DNA of 10,442 bases from an uncultured Verrucomicrobiae bacterium (GTDB taxonomy: Bacteria; Verrucomicrobiota; Verrucomicrobiia; Verrucomicrobiales; DEV007), in assembly GCA_937898895.1 (NCBI GenBank), contig CALDKL010000775.1:1-10442 (forward strand), written 5' to 3'. The translations under genes and the position numbers were made by a program. Each line of letters begins with the position of its first letter. Within the stretch, counting starts at the first letter, position 1. The notes beneath the pieces are model-generated. The model was not told where the DNA came from. It made no database searches and saw nothing but the letters and a program-made list of their open reading frames with translations. Shown here piece by piece: positions 1-5,409 of the stretch.

Positions 1-2
1 AG

Positions 3-194
3 ATCCGATCCTGGCGGGCCTGGGCCTGTTGGGCAATCGCCTGCTCCGTCAATCCGGACGATCCCGCCGATGATCGACAGATCGCGGAAGAAGGAATCAT
101 TGAGCCTGACAGAGACACAATCCGAGAACACCTCGCGACATTCGGCTGGCAGGATGAAGCCGATTTTTGGATGGGAGTCCTGACAGGGGACTGA
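3..194 (+). CDS. 3' end of an unrecognised gene (partial)
   Basis: One frame is open from the left edge to a TGA at 192-194 and gives 63 residues. The last 45 or so look protein-like: an acidic stretch (DDPADDRQIAEEGIIEPD) followed by an amphipathic segment (TIREHLATFGWQDEADFW) and the end MGVLTGD. No start is visible, so this would be the C-terminal tail of a gene beginning upstream of the window. I do not recognise the family. The first 15 codons in this frame are rich in Trp and Cys, while the neighbouring frame (2-73) reads more naturally there (DPILAGLGLLGNRLL) before a stop. A frameshift near position 50 is therefore possible, as is chance. The gene would converge with the sigma factor gene on the other strand. 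Confidence 0.4.
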   Translation: MRSWRAWACWAIACSVNPDDPADDRQIAEEGIIEPDRDTIREHLATFGWQDEADFWMGVLTGD

Positions 195-362
195 TCCAAG
201 GCCGATCTCCCGATCCCACGCCCATCCCCCTGCTCCGTCCGAAGCTTGGGAATGCGGCTGCCTCGTTGGATACTGGTTGTGTCGCAAACGTTGGCAACCA
301 CACCCTCAAGCGCCGACCGATGGCCTTTGCCTTCCCAATCCGAACAATATGCGAAAATCGAC
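195..362. other. Short convergent intergenic gap
   Basis: These 168 bases lie between the probable end of the left-edge gene and the end of the sigma factor gene. The only structure I see is a 6-bp inverted repeat, TGGTTG (274-279) and CAACCA (295-300), with a 15-nt loop. It has no T-tract on either side, so it is weak evidence for a terminator. No gene or other site is supported here. Confidence 0.4.
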
Positions 363-1271
363 TCAGATGGCCAAAGCGGTTTCCTCCTCGTCCCGGAAAA
401 AATCGTCGTCACCGTCTTCACCACCCTTACGGAGAGGGCGAGGCCCCGGGTCTTCCTTCTTCTGGAGGGCTCGACGGAGCTTCTTCAGAGCGATGTTCTG
501 CAACTGGCGAATCCGCTCGCGGGTAACACCGAATTCTTGGCCCACTTCCTCGAGAGTCTTGGGTTTCTGTCCGGCAAGGCCGAACCGTGCGTCGATGATC
601 TTGCGCTCACGTTCGTCGAGAACCTCGAGGAGGTCGTCGAGCTGCATGTGCATGTTCTTGTGACTGAGCAGCTCGAGAGGCGTCTGCGCCTTTTCGTCAC
701 CGATGATTTCGCCGAACTCCGTCGTGTCGTCGTCGCTGATGGGGGCATCGAGCGAGGCGGGACGAAGGGCGGCGGATTTCAGATGCGAAAGTTTGGCACG
801 ATCTATCCCGATTTCCTCCGCGAGTTCCTCGTCGGTAGGTTCGCGACCGAGTTCCTCGCTGAGAACCATGGCGACACGGCGCATCTTCGAGATCTTGTCT
901 ACCATGTGGACAGGCAAGCGGATCGTCTTGCTCTGATTGGCCAGAGCGCGCTTGATGGATTGCTTGATCCACCAAGCCGCGTAGGTTGAGAGCTTGCCTC
1001 CCTTGTTCGGGTCGAAACGCTCCACCGCCTTCATCAGGCCGATGTTGCCTTCCGAGATCAGGTCGAGGAGAGGCAGTCCGTAGTTCGCATAGTCCTGCGC
1101 GATCTTGACGACGAGGCGGAGGTTCGCCTTGATCATGTGGGCACGCGCCTCCTTGTCGCCCTTTTTGATGCGATCTGCGAGTTCGACTTCCTCTTCACGC
1201 GTGAGCAAGGGCGTCTTCCCGATCTCCCGGAGGTAGATCTTGATGCCGCCGTCCATTTCCAGATTGGCCAT
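363..1271 (-). CDS. RNA polymerase sigma factor, sigma-70 (RpoD/RpoS) family, 302 aa
   Basis: This is a group 1/2-type sigma-70 factor that directs RNA polymerase to -10/-35 promoters. Region 1.2 is at about residues 10-42 (IYLREIGKTPLLTREEE). Region 2 is at 43-122, with the core-binding stretch NLRLVVKIAQDYANYGLPLLDL, then EGNIGLMKAVERFDP, and the -10 recognition/melting stretch STYAAWWIKQSIKRALANQS. Region 3 spans about 123-196 (RPASLDAPISDDD). Region 4 spans 205-270 and ends in the helix-turn-helix TLEEVGQEFGVTRERIRQ. Region 1.1 and the long non-conserved insert of large primary sigmas are absent. The tail after residue 270 is unusual: 32 extra residues, very acidic at the end. I chose the ATG at 1269-1271 because MANLEMDGG starts the conserved part. 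An in-frame ATG at 1353-1355 would add 28 unconserved residues and put the leader hairpin inside the gene. No Shine-Dalgarno sequence precedes either start. The family is certain; whether it is the housekeeping or an alternative sigma is not. Confidence 0.96.
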   Translation of the reverse strand: MANLEMDGGIKIYLREIGKTPLLTREEEVELADRIKKGDKEARAHMIKANLRLVVKIAQDYANYGLPLLDLISEGNIGLMKAVERFDPNKGGKLSTYAAWWIKQSIKRALANQSKTIRLPVHMVDKISKMRRVAMVLSEELGREPTDEELAEEIGIDRAKLSHLKSAALRPASLDAPISDDDTTEFGEIIGDEKAQTPLELLSHKNMHMQLDDLLEVLDERERKIIDARFGLAGQKPKTLEEVGQEFGVTRERIRQLQNIALKKLRRALQKKEDPGPRPLRKGGEDGDDDFFRDEEETALAI

Positions 1272-1333
1272 GGTATAATAAATTCGGGTGGGTTGGGTAG
1301 GTGCCGCTGTGAGGAGGGGGGCGAAATCAATCC

Positions 1334-1361
1334 GAATAGACGTCCGTGGGGACATCTATTC
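1334..1361 (-). promoter_or_regulatory. 12-bp stem-loop in the sigma factor leader
   Basis: On the minus strand GAATAGATGTCC and GGACGTCTATTC face each other across a CCAC tetraloop. In minus-strand RNA all 12 positions pair, one as U-G; in plus-strand RNA the same position would be an A-C mismatch, which favours a role in the minus transcript. The stem ends 62 nt upstream of the sigma factor ATG, inside the predicted leader. No T-run follows in the minus direction (GGATTGATTTCGCC), so it does not look like a simple terminator. It could be a translational or RNA-stability element, or a DNA palindrome bound by a regulator. The structure is directly visible; the function is inferred. Confidence 0.6.
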
Positions 1362-1535
1362 TCGGTTTCAGGTCGATTCTCGCAGCAGTCAGGTGTCGGG
1401 ATGGATGGAGGGCTGGCTCTCGTGGTTCCCGAAGCCGTGCGGAACGGCAGGGGCCGATTTTGGGTTGTAGCATATTCGCCAGTTCGATGTCGCCTCTAAA
1501 ATCACAGCCAACACATGGCACATTTGAGTCTCCGG

Positions 1536-1564
1536 GTTGTAAGATCTGTTCAAAAAAAAATCAA
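1536..1564 (-). promoter_or_regulatory. Possible sigma-70 promoter for the sigma factor gene
   Basis: On the minus strand, TTGATT (1559-1564) is followed after 17 bp by TACAAC (1536-1541). Each box matches four of six consensus bases and the spacer holds a run of seven T. It lies in the most AT-rich part of the gap and points at the sigma gene, giving a leader of about 260 nt that would contain the 1334-1361 stem-loop. In the absence of expression data this is only a plausible promoter. Confidence 0.25.
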
Positions 1565-1712
1565 CCAAAAAACGCCATTTTGCGCTTGGCTGATAAGGAT
1601 ATATTGAAAATCAACCTCTCGCGCAAGTCTTTCGTTCTTTCGCTGCGAAATTTTCCGCCCCGCCCGGTCGATTCCCGGGACGCGAATTGGGATCCCGCAA
1701 GACGAATCCCAC

Positions 1713-2624
1713 TCAATACCGGAGCCCCAAATCTCCTTGGTAGGGTTCGTTGGGGAGAGCCTTGCCGGCACTCGGGTCGGTGATCGGCCCCATCGTGAGG
1801 CGCTGTCCGATTTTCAGCAAACGGTAGCGCTGCCCAAGTCGGTCGCAGCAACTCGCAAATTCGTCCGTCGTGGGATTGCCCTCGTCAAAGAGATCATAAT
1901 GACAAGGCACGGCGAGGCTGGCACTGACGGCCTTGGCGAAGGCGGCGGCCTCGAATCCATTCATGCTTGCCCGATCCGGTTGGTTTCCGTCAGATCCATT
2001 GATGGGAAGAAAGGCGAGATTGACCGACCAGCGCCGCACTTCCTTCACCAACTGGGTGTGCCAGACAGTTTCACCGGCGTGAAACAAGGCAAAGGGCCCG
2101 AAGAGGATGACGAAGCCCAGGTCGCGCGAGTTCCCCCGTTCGTCGCGCCGAATCTTCGGATTGGCTGCATTGATCCCGTGGAAATCAAACGGACCGCTCC
2201 TCGCGTAAGTGCCCGCATTGACCGGGAGGAAGGGAGGGGCTGCGGCACCGAGAATGAGATCGGCCTCGCTGGTCCGGCCCGCCGGAAGGACGACCTTCAG
2301 CGAAGGATTGGCGGCCCGCAGCGGCAGGATTGTTTCTGGATCGAGCCGATCCGGATCCGTGTTGCTGCAGAGGACGTGATCGATCCCGGTAAGAAGGAGT
2401 GGATCGGCGACCCGTTCCGAAATGCGGTGCAGCGCCTCGGGAGTCCCCTCGGTTCTGCGGCTCAGAGAATCCGAAAGATACGGATCGATGAGCAGTCCGT
2501 GGCCCGCCCACTTGATGAGAAATCCACTCTGGCCGAGCCACCAGACGTGAATCGCGCCACTGACTTTGTCCGCCTCCCGAAAATCGGTGAGGAAATCTTC
2601 GTCTTTCTGGACGGGAATAATCAT
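1713..2624 (-). CDS. UlaG-like MBL-fold protein with degenerate metal site, 303 aa
   Basis: The overall sequence fits the UlaG-like branch of the metallo-beta-lactamase fold (L-ascorbate-6-phosphate lactonase and relatives, cytoplasmic and metal-dependent). Family landmarks are the opening strands IHVWWLGQSGFLIKWAGHGLLIDPYLSDS (26-53), the HAGET motif at 183-187 region (H182, E185 in place of the usual Asp), LPINGSDG at 206-213, a following MNGFEAAAFA helix, and PCHYDLFD at 240-247 with H242. The main metal motif, normally SHxHxDHLD, reads SNTDPDRLD at 87-95, so all three histidines are lost (N88, D90, R93) and only the aspartate D92 remains. The reading frame is intact, which suggests a pseudo-enzyme or a changed function instead of decay. 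No signal peptide is present. The ATG at 2622-2624 has no Shine-Dalgarno sequence; a perfect TTGACA lies about 90 nt upstream (2715-2720, minus strand) but lacks a good -10 partner. The substrate is unknown. Confidence 0.88.
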   Translation of the reverse strand: MIIPVQKDEDFLTDFREADKVSGAIHVWWLGQSGFLIKWAGHGLLIDPYLSDSLSRRTEGTPEALHRISERVADPLLLTGIDHVLCSNTDPDRLDPETILPLRAANPSLKVVLPAGRTSEADLILGAAAPPFLPVNAGTYARSGPFDFHGINAANPKIRRDERGNSRDLGFVILFGPFALFHAGETVWHTQLVKEVRRWSVNLAFLPINGSDGNQPDRASMNGFEAAAFAKAVSASLAVPCHYDLFDEGNPTTDEFASCCDRLGQRYRLLKIGQRLTMGPITDPSAGKALPNEPYQGDLGLRY

Positions 2625-3094
2625 GGGGTGCGGGTGACCGTAGTTCCGGGTGGCATGGTTCGGCCAAGAGTGGATTCATTTCGGCCCGAGGACAAGCACC
2701 ACGACCGGAAACAGTGTCAATATCGGCTTTTTTACGCAAGAATTCCAGAATTTCAATCGACCTCAGGCTCCCCGGACCTTCTTTTCGCCGGAATTTCGTG
2801 GAGAAGGGCGCTTACCGCAGCAACCCGCTCCGGTTCTCCCGGTCAACGATTCGCCGATTCCTGGGGGCGAACTTCCCTTGATCGACCTGAACGCGAATGC
2901 GGTAGGGGAAGATCTTTCCTTCGTGGGGCCGGGTAAAGCCAGGCAAAGCCCCCCTCAACAGGACGGTTCAGGTGTGGCTACGACAACGATTCGCAAAAGA
3001 CAGCAAAGCGCCGCCAAAACTAGGTTCGGTAGCGCCTTGACGGTACCGGAGTCTTCAATTTTCCTGCGATTGAAACCCAATCTCAAAAACAATC
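2625..3094. other. Divergent intergenic region between MBL-fold and receptor genes
   Basis: These 470 bases must hold the start signals of both the MBL-fold gene (minus) and the TonB-dependent receptor gene (plus). Visible items are TTGACA on the minus strand at 2715-2720, TTGACG on the plus strand at 3037-3042 (neither with a convincing -10), a GGAGAA/TTCTCC inverted repeat (2800-2805 and 2834-2839), a GGGGC/GCCCC inverted repeat (2925-2929 and 2948-2952), and the 11-mer CAACGATTCGC repeated 140 bp apart (2844-2854 and 2984-2994). Open frames across it lack coding character. The length before the receptor leaves room for a regulatory leader, but I could not fit a known riboswitch class. Confidence 0.45.
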
Positions 3095-5263
3095 ATGAAC
3101 AATCCCTTCATTCGAAGAAGCGTCTGCCTTGTTGCGCCACTGTGGATCGCCGCGTCGTTGACGAGCGACCCGGCCATCGCCCAGGAAGAGCGCGCCGCCA
3201 CCCCTCTGGAATCCACTGTCGTCGAAGGTATCCAACCTGCCTCGGCTCCGCGCCGGGCTCCCGTCCCCCGTCCGGTCCTCGCACCGCCACCGACCCCTGC
3301 CATCTCTGCGCCGGAAGTACCGCCTCTGATCCTCTCCGACGACACCCTTTCGACAGAAGTCATCACCCTGGCAGAACTGGAGCAATACAATCCCGACGAC
3401 TTCCGGGACCTGTTTCGACGCACCCCGTCCGTGACGATTGACGGTGGGCGCAATGCCATTGGAAACAAGATCTCCATCTACAATCTCGGAGAAGATCTGC
3501 TCAATATTTCCGTTGACGGAGCCCAGCAGGGAAACATCAATCACCACCGCCGCAGCATCATGATCGAGCCCGAGTTGCTCAAGGAGGTGGATGTCGTCGC
3601 AGGTGCCGGCACTGCGCTCGACGGTTTCGGAGCGCTTGGCGGAGCCGTTCGATTCGAGACGAAGAATGCCTTTGAATTGCTGCAATGCGGTGTCGAGGAC
3701 TATGTGACTCCCTCCGGAAAGGCTCCCGTTAACGATGGAAAGGGGCTCGTCCTCAACGACAAAATGCCGATCGAGCAAAAGCGGCTCGGTGGATACATCA
3801 AGGGAACTGCTTTTGCGAATGGCGATGGTGGAAAGGGATCCGGCGCGATCTATGGACTCCTCAACGACAATTGGTCCCTCCTCCTCGCCGGAGGGTACGA
3901 AGACCGTGCCGACTTCGAGGACGGAAACGGCAATCGTATCCCGTATTCCGCTTACTCGACCGAACACTACTTCGCCAAACTTTCCGGTCGCAGCGATGAC
4001 GGAGCCCACGCCTTCGACCTCTCTTACGAATACCTCGGCGATGAAACCTTCGGCCCCTACCGTCTCAATGTGGACCCCTCGTGGTTCCCGACGGGCCACC
4101 CTCGTGGTGCCGGAGCGGTCGGTCCCGCCGACCTCCACGAGAGCTTCCGAGAAAGCGTGGTGATGAATTACGACTTCAATCCCGAGCACAACGACGCAGT
4201 CAACATCGAGTCGAACATCTTCTGGAATCTCGTCGAGTGGGACTTCGACGGTCCGTATGCGCGTCCTGGCGGGTGGGCCTCCCATACCGAACATGAGACC
4301 TACGGGCTGGACCTGCGCAACACCACGTCCTTTTCCGAAATCCTCGATCTGACGTATGGCTTCGCCTACCAGGATCGCCGTGCCTTTGTCGAATACTACG
4401 GCACGCCCGGAGCCCGCGATGAGTTCGAAGAAGTTTATGGGCTCTACACCCAGGCCATGTTCCCGCTGAATGACTGGTTCGACTTCACCGCAGGCGCACG
4501 GTGGGACAGCTTCGACTTTACCGACATTGGTGGCAACAACATCGCATCCGATGCAGTCAGCCCGAATGCAGCCATCACCTTCCAGGCGACGGACGCACTC
4601 TCCTTCACCGGAGGATACTATGAATCCTATCGCGGCGTCGGCATCCGAGAAGCCTTTCTCCCCTCCGTAACTGCCGTCGGCACCGACGGTGAAACCTCGC
4701 GGACCTACAAACTCAGCTACGAATACGACAACGGAACCTTCTTCAACCGCGGTGCCCTGTTTGATCAGGAAATCGAAAACTACCTCTATCCGACATCCGG
4801 GGCGAACCTCTTCGATGTGTATAACGAGGGCTACGAGTTCGAAGTCGGATTCCGCAAGGGTGGCTTCCAGATTCTCGCAGGTGTGTTCAATTCAGAGCCC
4901 ACGACTCCCGGATATGCCTATCCGGATGATTTCGGCCTTGTCGTAGCGGGTCGGAAATGGGTGGCCGACACCAGCTACCACTTCGAAAACCTCGGAGTGA
5001 CGGTGGGGTGGTCTACGGAGATTCGTGAGGCAATCAAGGAAGTCGATTCCCCCGGCCCCTACTTTCCCTTTGTAAACGGAAAAGGTTCCTACACGGTCAA
5101 TAGCCTCTATCTGACCTGGAACGTGCCTACCTGTGAAGGACTTTCGGCAACCCTCAACGTCGACAATATCCTCGACGAATTCTACAACGATCACAGTATC
5201 TACGGAGGGGCATACCCAAGCCCCGGTCGCGAAGTCCGCCTCGGCCTGAGCTACAAATTCTGA
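3095..5263 (+). CDS. TonB-dependent outer-membrane receptor, heme/hemoglobin-receptor-like, 722 aa
   Basis: This is a TonB-dependent transporter that imports a scarce ligand across the outer membrane using TonB-ExbBD energy. A signal peptide covers residues 1-29 (cleavage AIA|QEE). A TonB-box-like ESTVVEG (39-45) is followed by a proline-rich spacer (12 Pro in residues 48-77) and the plug at about 84-196. The plug includes NISVDGAQQGNINHHR, IEPELLKEVDVVAGAGTALDG and GALGGAVRFETKNA, close to the PELLKxVEV...SALYGSGALGG pattern of heme/hemoglobin/transferrin receptors. The barrel follows, with SYRGVGIREAF (511-521) where this group usually has an FRAP-type motif, a typical end NVDNILDEFYNDH...GREVRLGLSYKF, and a terminal Phe as expected for barrel insertion. 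The length is usual for the family. The ATG at 3095 precedes the signal peptide directly and has no Shine-Dalgarno sequence. Heme as ligand is an inference from the plug; other metal chelates remain possible. It is monocistronic and converges with the dehydrogenase gene. Confidence 0.93.
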   Translation: MNNPFIRRSVCLVAPLWIAASLTSDPAIAQEERAATPLESTVVEGIQPASAPRRAPVPRPVLAPPPTPAISAPEVPPLILSDDTLSTEVITLAELEQYNPDDFRDLFRRTPSVTIDGGRNAIGNKISIYNLGEDLLNISVDGAQQGNINHHRRSIMIEPELLKEVDVVAGAGTALDGFGALGGAVRFETKNAFELLQCGVEDYVTPSGKAPVNDGKGLVLNDKMPIEQKRLGGYIKGTAFANGDGGKGSGAIYGLLNDNWSLLLAGGYEDRADFEDGNGNRIPYSAYSTEHYFAKLSGRSDDGAHAFDLSYEYLGDETFGPYRLNVDPSWFPTGHPRGAGAVGPADLHESFRESVVMNYDFNPEHNDAVNIESNIFWNLVEWDFDGPYARPGGWASHTEHETYGLDLRNTTSFSEILDLTYGFAYQDRRAFVEYYGTPGARDEFEEVYGLYTQAMFPLNDWFDFTAGARWDSFDFTDIGGNNIASDAVSPNAAITFQATDALSFTGGYYESYRGVGIREAFLPSVTAVGTDGETSRTYKLSYEYDNGTFFNRGALFDQEIENYLYPTSGANLFDVYNEGYEFEVGFRKGGFQILAGVFNSEPTTPGYAYPDDFGLVVAGRKWVADTSYHFENLGVTVGWSTEIREAIKEVDSPGPYFPFVNGKGSYTVNSLYLTWNVPTCEGLSATLNVDNILDEFYNDHSIYGGAYPSPGREVRLGLSYKF

Positions 5264-5288
5264 GTGCTGCGAGGCTCACTCTCCCGGT

Positions 5289-5331
5289 CCCGGAGCCTTC
5301 GCCCGATGAGGACTCAGGCAAGCGCTCCGGG
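5289..5331 (+). terminator. Stem-loop at the convergent junction, possible bidirectional terminator
   Basis: CCCGGAGC (5289-5296) and GCTCCGGG (5324-5331) form a perfect 8-bp inverted repeat 25 nt after the receptor stop codon. The 27-nt loop could fold further through AGCC/GGC pairs. There is no T-tract, so Rho-independent termination is not assured. Its location between two converging genes is what suggests termination. Confidence 0.35.
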
Positions 5332-5347
5332 CATCCGCCTGGATGAC

Positions 5348-5373
5348 GGGGAAACGAGAGAAATCGTTTTCTC
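5348..5373 (-). terminator. Second stem-loop at the convergent junction
   Basis: GGGGAAACGA (5348-5357) faces TCGTTTTCTC (5364-5373) across a 6-nt loop; the ten pairs include two G-T wobbles on the plus strand. On the minus strand it lies about 37 nt past the dehydrogenase stop codon, so it could end that transcript, that of the receptor, or both. No long T-run follows. Confidence 0.35.
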
Positions 5374-5409
5374 CGCCCAATCCAGGTGATCGGAAAACCT
5401 CTCCTGCCT

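Larger units (their letters stand above)
1272..1712. other. Intergenic region upstream of the sigma factor gene
   Basis: These 441 bases separate the MBL-fold gene from the sigma factor gene. The part near the sigma gene is GC-rich and includes the 12-bp stem-loop at 1334-1361. The central part (about 1545-1615) is AT-rich, with a run of nine A at 1552-1560, the possible promoter, and AAAATCAACC occurring twice (1557-1566 and 1607-1616). No small ORF here shows recognisable coding character. A small palindrome (TTTCG-CAG-CGAAA on the minus strand) near 1644-1656 might help end the MBL-fold transcript, but it has no T-tract. Confidence 0.5.

Noticed and set aside
1274..1279. Perfect TATAAT on the plus strand just upstream of the sigma gene start
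   Set aside because: It points away from the sigma gene and into a gap with no plus-strand gene, has no -35 partner that I can see, and is explained by the AT-rich bases before the ATG.
2760..2880. Cobalamin-riboswitch-like pieces on the minus strand (CCGGGAGAACCGGAGCGG, GCGGTAA)
   Set aside because: The B12 box (AGYCAGGAGACCTGCC-like) could not be found at the right place and the pairing pattern does not close. An RF00174 covariance search with a significant score would reverse this.
1737..2936. 399-codon open frame on the plus strand opposite the MBL-fold gene
   Set aside because: Its sequence has no family pattern and it mirrors the opposite gene, whose product shows clear MBL-fold motifs. 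Long antisense frames are expected in GC-rich coding DNA.
2650..3441. Plus-strand open frame spanning the divergent gap into the receptor gene
   Set aside because: It overlaps the receptor gene in another frame for about 350 bases and becomes Pro/Arg/His-rich there; the upstream part shows no coding character.
3083..4294. 403-codon open frame on the minus strand opposite the receptor gene
   Set aside because: The plus strand encodes a full TonB-dependent receptor with signal peptide, plug and terminal Phe; the antisense frame has no recognisable domain.
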